A DNA stretch of 38,875 nt, from positions 1 through 38,875 of the forward strand of contig JAAYBJ010000233.1 in the NCBI GenBank assembly GCA_012730105.1, read 5' to 3'. The DNA comes from Candidatus Hydrogenedentota bacterium. Lineage in GTDB: Bacteria > Hydrogenedentota > Hydrogenedentia > Hydrogenedentales > CAITNO01. The translations under genes were made by a program, and so were the position numbers. A model generated the notes under the pieces. It had not been told where the DNA came from. It searched no databases and was given only the letters and a program-made list of their open reading frames with translations. This document shows positions 15,744-23,603 of the stretch, in pieces; within the stretch, counting starts at the first letter, position 1, and the number at the start of each line of letters is the position of its first letter.

Positions 15744-16292
15744 ATGGTAATCAGGGATCTTGATCCAATATCACAAAGAGAATGCCTTGCGCGCGATTTG
15801 GAAATGCTGGCAAAAAAACCTCAGTCCTTTGTCGGGATGCTATATGATGTGACAGTCTTTCTGAATCGCCATTTGAGGCATAATCTGGAATGTCGAGCTG
15901 TGTTGTTTCTTACGGACAGAAAAGCCGTTGGTTTGCGTCTTACCGAGACGCAAGGACATTTCAGCCGCGATTTTCTGGCGGAAGAGGCGTTTGTCCCTTT
16001 TGGGCGGTGCCTATGCGGAAAAGCCGCGCAGACAGGCCAGGTACTTATATGTAAAAACTGCATGGAAGATCCGCGGCATGAAACCCGCTGGTATGGAATG
16101 GATGCGCACGGTCATTATGTCATTCCACTCCTACTTAACGGGGCCGTATTGGGTGTAATGACGTTTTATACACATGAAGGAGTCGAGGATGATGAACAAG
16201 ACAGATCCTTGTTGGCCTGTGTTGGACTGCAGGCTGGCAAAGGGCTGTATGAATTTCTGCAGGAACGATATTCCAATCATGCATCCTTATAG
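15744..16292 (+). CDS. Single-domain GAF protein with CLCG and HGHY motifs
   Basis: A 182-residue protein that is essentially one GAF domain, with no output domain. The core has VPFGRCLCGKAAQTGQVLICKNC, DPRHETR and HGHYVIPLLLNGAVLGVMTFYT. Four cysteines and several histidines cluster in the usual ligand pocket region (about 90-135), so a metal, haem or redox ligand is possible; many sensor-kinase GAF domains share this CLCG/HGHY pattern. It may act in trans on a kinase or regulator encoded elsewhere. ATG 15744 has GAGGA 8 nt upstream; an in-frame ATG at 15729 has no site. Divergent from the CHRD/EGE gene with its own strong promoter. Confidence 0.75.
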   Translation: MVIRDLDPISQRECLARDLEMLAKKPQSFVGMLYDVTVFLNRHLRHNLECRAVLFLTDRKAVGLRLTETQGHFSRDFLAEEAFVPFGRCLCGKAAQTGQVLICKNCMEDPRHETRWYGMDAHGHYVIPLLLNGAVLGVMTFYTHEGVEDDEQDRSLLACVGLQAGKGLYEFLQERYSNHASL

Positions 16293-16611
16293 GGAACGCG
16301 TTTCTATCGTTTTGATATCGGCTGTGCGTTGCGCCCCCCCCTTTACTTATTGGATGTCTTGAACGAATGACACCATTTTGAAAGTTTTTAGACTTCGTAT
16401 CATTGATATTGGGCGTTTTTTTATGTAATTCTAAATGCTCCAGGCCAATAGCCTTTTTGGCTCCACGTTTGTTGAAGATTTATACTACCCACTACGCTGG
16501 CAGGACGGAACTCTATGTTTCCAGGCCCTGACCTGGTATTTCCTGATTCATGTATCATCTCGTGCCTGCAGCGTTTTTCTATCAACAAGCACCAGGGGAG
16601 ACCCGGAACCC
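16293..16611. other. Intergenic region before the symporter gene
   Basis: The symporter frame is open back to 16435, but the upstream part has no transporter similarity. No gene, terminator or confident promoter was found; a weak AT-rich segment lies at 16375-16430. Confidence 0.4.
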
Positions 16612-18123
16612 ATGCAGGGATTTACGTGGATTGACATCGTTGTGCTCGGGGGCTATCTGGCCGGGATTGCCGTTTTGGGTGCCTTTCTCGGGCGGGGACA
16701 GAAAAATGTGGACGACTACTTTCTCGGGGGCCGTTCGTTCCACTGGCTGCCGATAGCGTTGTCGATTATTGCAACGGACCTGAGCGCGATTACCTACATG
16801 GGCAGCCCCGCACTGGCGTTTCAAAAAGACCTTCGCTACATGCCCGTCATTTTTACCCTGCCGGTGGCCGTACTGATTACCGTGCCCATTGTCGTTTCGG
16901 TTTTCTACCGCATGGGAATCTTTACGATTTACGAGTACCTGGAACGGCGCTACAGCATCGTGTTGCGTGTTTTGGCCAGCATTTTGTTTATGGTCATGCG
17001 CGGCGGGTGGCTGGCCACGGCCATATTCGTGCCCGCCCTGGCGCTGTCCGTGGTGGCGGACGCGAACATGACGGCCTGCATTCTGGCTATGGGGCTGTTT
17101 GCGACCTTTTATGCGGCGGTGGGCGGCTTCAAGGGTGTGATCTGGTGCGACGTGGTGCAGTTCTTCATTCTGGTCGGCGGCGTGATCGTGGTGATTCTCG
17201 CCGTACTTCTTGACTTTCACGGCGATATCGCCGGGATCTGGTCGGTGGCCGCGGACCAGGGGCATACGCGCATTTTTGATTTTGACTACCGGCTTGTCTC
17301 CGAATACACCCTTTGGAGCGTGCTGGCCGGCGGTCTCATAACAAACATGTCTTCCGCCGGCGCGGACCAGGTCACCGTGCAGCGATACCTGAGCGCGCGT
17401 TCGTTGAAAACGGCCATTAAAAGCGCGCTGGCCCAGTCTATCATTGTCATACCCGTTGTCGTGCCTATGTTTCTAGTGGGCATCTTTTTTGCCGCCTACT
17501 ACGCGAGGCATCCCGAAATGATGCAGTCCCTGCTGGCCCTCGATCCCACGGACCCGGTCAAGGCCATGGACCGGGTGTTGCCGCATTTTGTGATACATGC
17601 TTTGCCGAAGGGTATCGGCGGGCTGGTGATCGCCGGCATTCTTGCTGCGACCATGTCGAGCCTGGATGCAGGCATGAACTCTCTGGCGACGGTGGCTGTG
17701 ATGGATTACTACCGGCGCTTCTTCCATCGTGACTGGAAAGGCGAGCGCCATTATTTGCGGGTGGGCCGCGCCGCCACGGTCTTCTTCGGTGTGTCCGCCA
17801 CGATCGCGGCGCTTTATGTGGACCGGCTGGGTACCATCATGGAGATCATCGGAAAGATCAGCAGCCTGATCGTCGGTCCGCTGGTGGCCATGTTTTTCCT
17901 GGGCGTGCTGACCAGGCGGGCCAATACCGTCGGGGTGTTCCTGGGCACCCTGATCGGCCTCGCGTGTACGGCCTGGGTGGCCGGGTTTACCGACGTGTTC
18001 TGGTCCTGGTATGGCCTGGTCGGTTTTGTAACCGGAGGGGGTTCCGGGTATATCATCAGCATTATTTGGAATCGTCTTACCCGGGGGGTGTTGTTCAATC
18101 CGGAACGTTTGTCTGAGCCTTGA
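16612..18123 (+). CDS. Sodium/solute symporter (SSS family)
   Basis: A 503-residue inner-membrane transporter with about 13 hydrophobic segments. The opening (IDIVVLGGYLAGIAVLGAFLGRGQKNVDDYFLGGRSFHWLPIALSIIATDLSAITYMGSPA as a pattern: DYFLGGR then SxxATxxSAxTYxGxP) is characteristic of SSS proteins, which couple uptake of sugars, sialic acid, amino acids or carboxylates to sodium entry. ISSLIVGPLVAMFFLGVLTRRAN near the C-terminus is also typical. ATG 16612 has GGGGAG about 11 nt upstream and starts the first helix. The next gene, a sialidase-fold protein, begins 26 nt after the stop, so the two form an operon. This hints at sialic acid or a related sugar as substrate, but the ligand cannot be read from sequence. 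Confidence 0.9.
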   Translation: MQGFTWIDIVVLGGYLAGIAVLGAFLGRGQKNVDDYFLGGRSFHWLPIALSIIATDLSAITYMGSPALAFQKDLRYMPVIFTLPVAVLITVPIVVSVFYRMGIFTIYEYLERRYSIVLRVLASILFMVMRGGWLATAIFVPALALSVVADANMTACILAMGLFATFYAAVGGFKGVIWCDVVQFFILVGGVIVVILAVLLDFHGDIAGIWSVAADQGHTRIFDFDYRLVSEYTLWSVLAGGLITNMSSAGADQVTVQRYLSARSLKTAIKSALAQSIIVIPVVVPMFLVGIFFAAYYARHPEMMQSLLALDPTDPVKAMDRVLPHFVIHALPKGIGGLVIAGILAATMSSLDAGMNSLATVAVMDYYRRFFHRDWKGERHYLRVGRAATVFFGVSATIAALYVDRLGTIMEIIGKISSLIVGPLVAMFFLGVLTRRANTVGVFLGTLIGLACTAWVAGFTDVFWSWYGLVGFVTGGGSGYIISIIWNRLTRGVLFNPERLSEP

Positions 18124-18149
18124 GCGCCGCCGGGCGAGGAGAGTCGATT

Positions 18150-19259
18150 ATGGAAATTCTTAACACAGGCCTCATATACCGCAATCCTATACCGCATGTC
18201 CACAGTGTACAGGCTTATTTCCCTTCGGTGGTCGCCATGGACAACGGCGAGATGCTGGCGACCGCAGTGCTGGGTGAGGCCTTTGAAGCGCCCAATCTCC
18301 GGACGCATCTGTTCCGTTCCCAAGATTTTGGGGAAACTTGGGTGCATGAGGGGCCCCTCTATCCGGGGGTGACGGATCGGCTACTGTCCGACGCTTCGCG
18401 CCTGACGGCGCTGGATGACGGTGGCCTGGTTGCCTTTACTGTGCGGCATGACCGGACGGAACATCCCGACGAGGGTCTGACCAATCCTGAGACCCTCGGT
18501 TTCGTTCCCACCGAATTGCTCCTGTTCCGTTCCGCCGATTACGGCCGTACCTGGTCCGGTCCCGTTACGATGGACCCGCCTCTGGAAGGACCATCGTTCG
18601 AACTGTGTTGTCCCGTTACCGTGCTGCGGGATGGGCGGTGGATAGTACCCACATCCACTTGGCAATCCTGGGAGGGATACTGCCCGAAAGGTATCCGCAC
18701 CATCGCCCTCGTATCGCGGGATGGGGGCGCGACATGGCCTGAATATTGGAATGTAATGGCCGAGCCAGGCGCGAAAACTTATTTCTGGGAGTCAAAGATT
18801 ACCGAGCTGCCGGACGACAGGCTATTGGCATTGGCCTGGGCCTACGATGCCGTGGCCGGGAAAGATCGGCCCAATCAGTATACCCTGAGCGAAGATGGGG
18901 GGAAGACGTGGTCGTCTCCGGCGAGCACGGGGCTTCAGGGGCAAACGCTGACGCCGATGGCGCTGGAGGACGGCCGCATCCTTTGCGTGTACCGGCGCAT
19001 GGATATTCCAGGCTTGTGGGCGTGCCGCTGCCGCATCGAAGGCGCACGGTGGGTGACAGAGGACCATGTTCCCCTGTGGGGCGCGGAAGCGAGCGGGTTG
19101 ACGGGAAGTTCAGGCAATATGTCCCAAAACTTCACTGTGCTGCGGTTCGGGGCTCCTTGTCTTACCCGATGTCCCGACGGCACGGTATTTTTGGCTTTCT
19201 GGTGCTACGAAGACAACGTCAGCGTAATACGGTGGTTCAAACTTTCCGTGGATCGGTAA
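18150..19259 (+). CDS. Sialidase-fold (BNR/Asp-box) protein, apparently cytoplasmic
   Basis: A 369-residue six-bladed-propeller protein with four Asp boxes: SQDFGETW, SADYGRTW, SRDGGATW and SEDGGKTW, spaced along the length as in exo-sialidases. Sialidases (GH33 and relatives) release terminal sialic acids. No signal peptide is visible: the protein starts MEILNTGLIYRNP. This suggests action on imported oligosaccharides, consistent with the symporter gene directly upstream, although the GH33 arginine triad was not verified and non-catalytic or other propeller hydrolases are possible. ATG 18150 follows GAGGAGAG by 7 nt; a TTG start at 18120 would overlap the symporter and is less likely. Confidence 0.8.
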   Translation: MEILNTGLIYRNPIPHVHSVQAYFPSVVAMDNGEMLATAVLGEAFEAPNLRTHLFRSQDFGETWVHEGPLYPGVTDRLLSDASRLTALDDGGLVAFTVRHDRTEHPDEGLTNPETLGFVPTELLLFRSADYGRTWSGPVTMDPPLEGPSFELCCPVTVLRDGRWIVPTSTWQSWEGYCPKGIRTIALVSRDGGATWPEYWNVMAEPGAKTYFWESKITELPDDRLLALAWAYDAVAGKDRPNQYTLSEDGGKTWSSPASTGLQGQTLTPMALEDGRILCVYRRMDIPGLWACRCRIEGARWVTEDHVPLWGAEASGLTGSSGNMSQNFTVLRFGAPCLTRCPDGTVFLAFWCYEDNVSVIRWFKLSVDR

Positions 19260-19331
19260 ATCACGGAGAATCCATGGGGTAAAGAACAAGGAAGGCGCGA
19301 GTAGATCACGGCGCCATCCATGGGAGGATCT

Positions 19332-19916
19332 ATGAAGATTGTTTCGCTGCTTGGAAGTCCGCGGTTGAAAGGCAACAGCGCCGCCCTTGCGGAATGCTTT
19401 CTTGAAACCGCGAAAGGCCTCGGTGCCGCGACGCAGTCCTTCGTCCTGAACCGACTGAACTATCAGGGGTGCCAGGCCTGCAGGGCGTGCAAAAAATCTT
19501 CGGAAATCTGCGTTCTGAAAGACGACCTTGCGGCGGTGTTGGATGCGGTACGGCAGGCGGATATCATTGTGTTCGCTTCGCCGGTCTATTTTGGCGACGT
19601 GACGGGACAGATGAAGACCTTTATTGACCGCACGTATTCCTATTTGACGCCTGATTTTCACCATAACCCCGACAACACTTCCCGCCTTTTACCGGGGAAA
19701 ACAGCCGTCTGGATTCTGACTCAGGGCATGCCGAAGGCTGCATTCGCGGATGTCTTCCCGCGCTATGAATGGGTGATGAATATTATCGGCATCCAAAAGG
19801 TGCATCTCATACGCGGCTGCGGCCTTGCGAAGCCGGATGATATCCGAAATCACCCTGAACTGCTGAAAGAGACCGGCGAACTTGCCCGTTCTGTCATGAG
19901 CGGATCCGGCGCCTGA
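19332..19916 (+). CDS. Flavodoxin-like NAD(P)H-dependent FMN reductase / iron-sulfur flavoprotein
   Basis: A 194-residue flavodoxin-fold protein. MKIVSLLGSPRLKGNSAAL is the FMN phosphate-binding loop (GSPRxxGNS), and FASPVYFGDVTGQMKTFIDR is the usual second FMN motif. The stretch GCQACRACKKSSEIC has four cysteines in the compact pattern of iron-sulfur flavoproteins, so a 4Fe-4S cluster is possible, or it may be one of the Cys-containing NADPH-dependent FMN reductases that lack it. Likely a soluble electron-transfer protein. GGAGG lies 4-5 nt before ATG 19332; an ATG at 19320 is in frame but without a site. It is 72 nt downstream of the sialidase-like gene, probably the end of that operon. Confidence 0.85.
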   Translation: MKIVSLLGSPRLKGNSAALAECFLETAKGLGAATQSFVLNRLNYQGCQACRACKKSSEICVLKDDLAAVLDAVRQADIIVFASPVYFGDVTGQMKTFIDRTYSYLTPDFHHNPDNTSRLLPGKTAVWILTQGMPKAAFADVFPRYEWVMNIIGIQKVHLIRGCGLAKPDDIRNHPELLKETGELARSVMSGSGA

Positions 19917-19964
19917 TAAATCTTTCCTGTTTCCTGATCGTCACGATTTCCGCAACGGCAACGG

Positions 19965-20798
19965 TTACGGCTTTTCGCCACGGGCAAGGCGCGCATTGAT
20001 TGCGTCTAGCAGCGGCGGCACATCCCAGATGCCATCCACGACATAGTGGGCGCCGGCCTGCGCCAGGCGCGTATAGGCGCGCGCGCGTTTGCGTTCGCGA
20101 ACGTCGGGTTCCAGCGCGGCGATCTCCGGCGCGTTCAAACCCACTTCATTGCCGGTCATGGCAAGACCGATGGTCCACATGCTCGCGTTGAGCCCTTCCA
20201 GGATGTCCGGGATGGTGTCGCCTATTTTCACATAGGCTTCCATGGGGTAAATCCCGAGGTTGATGGCGTTTTTCAGGCACATCCACGGGGCGGGTCGGCC
20301 TGCCGGCACTTCGGCCGCGCAGACGCTGGAATCCGGCACATACCCCCGGTCCGCCGCTTCCTTGTACAACAGGTCCATCATTTCCTGCGTGTAGCCCGTT
20401 GTGGAACCGATTTTCAGGCCCCGCTCGCGGAAATTGCCGCAGGCCTCCAGCGTGCCGGGGATCAGGTCGGCGTACTTGGCAAGCACCTTGAGCTGCGCGG
20501 GAACAAACTCAGCGAACATGCGGTCCACATCCTCTTCCGTGGGCGGCTTGCCGTGGACGGCGGTCCACCGCTCACGGACGCCGTCCTGCTGCGATATCTG
20601 GAGGATATGCACCCTCTTGTGCGCGCCCATGGGTTCACGGGCTTCCCCCATGGAAATCTCCACACCGAAGCGTTTATAAATCTCCACAAAAACTACCGCC
20701 GGGGCGTAGCAGCCGTAATCCATGGTCGTGCCCGCCCAGTCAAGCAATACCGCCTTGAGGGGACCGCGGTAACTGCGCTGAAAGTAGAACTCCATCAT
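19965..20798 (-). CDS. phnX: Phosphonoacetaldehyde hydrolase (phosphonatase)
   Basis: A 277-residue HAD-superfamily enzyme cleaving phosphonoacetaldehyde to acetaldehyde and phosphate. The nucleophile is Asp20 in DWAGTT, and Lys61 (EPMGAHKR) is the Schiff-base lysine; the 41-residue spacing equals that between the known Asp12 and Lys53 of the Bacillus enzyme. CAAEVPAGRPAPWM and VKIGDTIPDI are further family signatures. ATG 20798 has AGGAG 6 nt upstream. It starts 15 nt after phnW, so phnW-phnX form an operon for 2-aminoethylphosphonate use as phosphorus, carbon and nitrogen source. It converges on the flavoprotein gene. Confidence 0.96.
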   Translation of the reverse strand: MMEFYFQRSYRGPLKAVLLDWAGTTMDYGCYAPAVVFVEIYKRFGVEISMGEAREPMGAHKRVHILQISQQDGVRERWTAVHGKPPTEEDVDRMFAEFVPAQLKVLAKYADLIPGTLEACGNFRERGLKIGSTTGYTQEMMDLLYKEAADRGYVPDSSVCAAEVPAGRPAPWMCLKNAINLGIYPMEAYVKIGDTIPDILEGLNASMWTIGLAMTGNEVGLNAPEIAALEPDVRERKRARAYTRLAQAGAHYVVDGIWDVPPLLDAINARLARGEKP

Positions 20799-20813
20799 GA
20801 ACGTCTCCTTTGG

Positions 20814-21935
20814 TTAAAGTTCAATATGCATCTCATCAAGCGTATCCCGAATCGCCGACAGCAGGGCCTGCATGTCCGGCTCAAAAATGCGTCCGATCGT
20901 GCCGATCCGGAAGCAGTCGGCGTTGCTTACCTTGCCCGGATAGATCACATATCCTTTATCATTCAGAAGTCTATAGAAGGCCTCGAAATCGAAGTTCGGA
21001 TGCTCGGGATACCGGAAGGAAGTAATGATGTAGCCCTGTTTATCCTCGTCCAGATAGGTCTGGAAGCCCAGTTTTTTCATGCCCTTGATCATCACGTCAT
21101 AGTTCGCGCGATAGCGGGTGGCGCGCCCTTCGACGCCGCCTTCCTCCTCGAGTTCTTTGAGCGCCTGCCGGAACGCAAGCAGGGCGTGCGTGGGTGGCGT
21201 GAATCTGAACTGGCCGTTCGATTCCAGACCCTCCCATTGCGCGTACAGGTCCAGGCTCATGCTCCGCGCAAGGCCTTTCGTCTTCATGAAAGGCTCCTTT
21301 CGCGCGATCGCGTAGGCGAAACCGGGCACACCCTCCACGCACTTGTTGGAGGAGGAGACAATGTAGTCAATCCGGCATTCCGTGACATTGACCGGCACCG
21401 CCCCGAAACTGCTCATGGCGTCCACAAAGAAGAGGCGCCCCTTTTCGTGCACCATAAGGCCGAGTTCGCGGATGGGATTGACAATGCCTGTGGTCGTTTC
21501 GCAATGGACCACGGCCACATGCGTTATCGACGGGTCCGCGTCCAGCGCCTCCGCAACGCAGCCGACTTGGGGGCATGCGTCCTCGGGAAACTCCAACGCG
21601 GCGCAGGCAACGCCCGCCGTCTTGCAGAGTTTTACCATACGGTGGCCGTAGGCCCCGTTGATGACGATGAGCACCTTACCGTCGCGCGGGATGGTCGACG
21701 TGAGCACCGCCTCCACGGCGAAGGTGCCGCTGCCCTGCATGGGAACGGCCACGTATTCCCCATTGGTCGCCCCGGCCAGCGCCAGGAGGCCGTCGCGAAT
21801 CTCCTGTATTACCTGAATGAACGCGAAATCGCGCGAACCCAGGTCCTTGAGCATGGCCTGTTTTACGGTTCTGCTGGTTGTGAGGGGGCCGGGGGTGAAC
21901 AGCGGTTTGTCTTTGGATTCCGGAACACTGCGCAT
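20814..21935 (-). CDS. phnW: 2-aminoethylphosphonate-pyruvate transaminase
   Basis: A 373-residue PLP enzyme (class V, subgroup IV fold) transferring the amino group of 2-aminoethylphosphonate to pyruvate, giving phosphonoacetaldehyde and alanine. LFTPGPLTTS at the start, HCETTTGIVNP and the PLP-binding Lys198 in SSSNKCVEGVPGF are diagnostic. ATG 21935 is preceded by GAGGA; the frame is open further to 22202 but overlaps the propeller gene and lacks similarity. Directly upstream of phnX and co-transcribed. No regulator (such as a GntR or LysR gene) sits next to it, and no clear promoter was found in the ~175 nt upstream. Confidence 0.96.
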   Translation of the reverse strand: MRSVPESKDKPLFTPGPLTTSRTVKQAMLKDLGSRDFAFIQVIQEIRDGLLALAGATNGEYVAVPMQGSGTFAVEAVLTSTIPRDGKVLIVINGAYGHRMVKLCKTAGVACAALEFPEDACPQVGCVAEALDADPSITHVAVVHCETTTGIVNPIRELGLMVHEKGRLFFVDAMSSFGAVPVNVTECRIDYIVSSSNKCVEGVPGFAYAIARKEPFMKTKGLARSMSLDLYAQWEGLESNGQFRFTPPTHALLAFRQALKELEEEGGVEGRATRYRANYDVMIKGMKKLGFQTYLDEDKQGYIITSFRYPEHPNFDFEAFYRLLNDKGYVIYPGKVSNADCFRIGTIGRIFEPDMQALLSAIRDTLDEMHIEL

Positions 21936-22110
21936 AGCACTTTCCTCTTTTTTGGTGCGGAAACGATCCCACTTATAAAAGGCTTCCTTCGGTGCAGGAT
22001 TATGGCACAGGAGGCCTTTGTAATGCGAAAGGACCAGGAGGCTGTCATCCTTGCCCAAGGAAGTGGCAGGTATCTTGCCGGAATTGCGGCGTGGGAAGGG
22101 TGCGCCGCCG

Positions 22111-23373
22111 CTACGTGTTGTCTTCGATTCTGTAAAGATGGGTCTTGGTGCGTAGGAGCAGAGCGTTGCCCGCCACCGCGGGAGAGGCCCATAGTTCACC
22201 ATCGAGTTGATTCACCGCCAATTCATGGTATTCTGGTCCCGCTTCTATTATGGTCGTCGTGCCCCGCATATTCGAGAGGTATATCCTGCCGGCGGCGGTC
22301 AAAAGGGACGCCCCGAAATTGCCTTTCAGGCGCGCTGACCATACCTGTTTCCCTGTTGTAGCCTCCATACAGATCAGGACGCCTTTGTCGCTTATAGAAT
22401 AAAGCAGGTCGTCGATCAGCACGGGCGATGACTGATGCGGGGCGTCTTCGATCATCTTCCAGACTGCGTGCGTCTCAGTCACGTCACCGGCGCCGCCCTC
22501 GCGAATCGCCCAGAGCTGGCTGCCGCCGGGATTGCCGCCTGTGTTTACGAACAGCAGTCCATGGCCTCGGATGATGCTCGATATTGTGCTGTCATCGCGG
22601 TACAAGACCCGCCACAATTCTTTTCCAGGCCGCGGCTCGTGCCCTGTTACCATCAGGGCTCCGTTGCTGATGAGTTGCGGCGCGCCGTCAATGTCCAGAA
22701 TTACGGGCGTTTGGTAGGATTTGAGGTATACGGGCTTGGTGTTTTTGTAGGACTCATAGGGGCGGTTGTGTAGCCACACCGTCTCGCCGGTTTTCTTATC
22801 CAATGCCGCCATAAACTGTTTGTCCGTACCCTCCAGGGTGACAATCAGCAGGTTTTCAAAAAGTAAGGGCGACGATGCGGGGCCTTGCATGTGGTCGCAA
22901 TTCAAATCCGAACGCCGCCAAAGGATTTCACCCGAGTTGGTATCGATGCAGGCCGTGCCAAAAGTGCCGTAATGCACATAAACGCGGCCTGCTTCTATGG
23001 CCGCGGAGGGCGTCGCATAGGAATTGAGCGCATTGATGGCCTGCGGTTCCTCGGCATGGAATACTTCAATGTCGTGGATAACTGCCCCAGATCTCAGGTT
23101 GATGGCGACCGCGTAAAAGGCCGTGCCGTCTTCCTTGGCCGTGGTAAGCCAGACCTGATCCTCCCATACCACAGGCGTCGAATGGCCGAGATCATGCATG
23201 GCTGTTTTCCAGGTGATGTTCTCCGTTTCCGACCACTGGAGCGGCAGCCCCGTGGCCTCACTGTGGCCGTCAGCCGTCGGACCGCGCCACGCAGGCCAGT
23301 TCCCGGAGGCGGGTACGGCACAAATGCAAAACACTGCGGTTAAGAAAAAAGTATATGCGCGCAAACTTGTCAT
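22111..23373 (-). CDS. Secreted PQQ-type beta-propeller protein
   Basis: A 420-residue exported propeller. A signal peptide (1-24, ending CAVPASG) is followed by NWPAWRGPTADGHSEATGLPLQWSETENITWK, the usual opening of PQQ-like/BamB-like propeller proteins in planctomycete-type bacteria. Repeated blades are visible: SGAVIHDIE, SGEILWRR, TGETVWLHN, GKELWRV and TGKQVWSA. No catalytic residues of PQQ dehydrogenases were found, so it is likely a structural or binding protein in the periplasm. Its position between phnW and the phosphonate-associated dehydrogenase, on the phnW strand, may be coincidental; no known phosphonate role. Confidence 0.85.
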   Translation of the reverse strand: MTSLRAYTFFLTAVFCICAVPASGNWPAWRGPTADGHSEATGLPLQWSETENITWKTAMHDLGHSTPVVWEDQVWLTTAKEDGTAFYAVAINLRSGAVIHDIEVFHAEEPQAINALNSYATPSAAIEAGRVYVHYGTFGTACIDTNSGEILWRRSDLNCDHMQGPASSPLLFENLLIVTLEGTDKQFMAALDKKTGETVWLHNRPYESYKNTKPVYLKSYQTPVILDIDGAPQLISNGALMVTGHEPRPGKELWRVLYRDDSTISSIIRGHGLLFVNTGGNPGGSQLWAIREGGAGDVTETHAVWKMIEDAPHQSSPVLIDDLLYSISDKGVLICMEATTGKQVWSARLKGNFGASLLTAAGRIYLSNMRGTTTIIEAGPEYHELAVNQLDGELWASPAVAGNALLLRTKTHLYRIEDNT

Positions 23374-23590
23374 TTCCCTTTTTTTTGATCAGCCGTTTCA
23401 AATGGCTGTTAGCCCGGCCTGATGCTTTCTTGATTGAATTGTCTGGGTAGGCGGTGTGCCCTAGTTCCCGTATGTGGATAGGAATCGGGACCCAGTTTAT
23501 CAAAGTATTGAACTTCACCGTTATTTTCTTTCTTTTTTGCCGTTGCGGATTGTCCCAGGGTTGTTGTTTTGTATCTATCGTGCGGTGCAG

Positions 23591-23603
23591 TATACTTGCT
23601 CCA
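23591..23603 (+). promoter_or_regulatory. Possible -10 element of a leaderless transcript
   Basis: TATACT at 23591-23596 ends 6 nt before the ATG of the alcohol dehydrogenase. If used, transcription would begin at or next to the start codon. No Shine-Dalgarno is visible there, which fits a leaderless message, but no -35 at 16-18 nt spacing was found. Confidence 0.35.

Noticed and set aside
20046-22361. 771-codon plus-strand ORF across phnX and phnW
   Set aside because: Reads antisense to two genes with diagnostic catalytic motifs; its protein is His/Arg-rich without recognisable domains.
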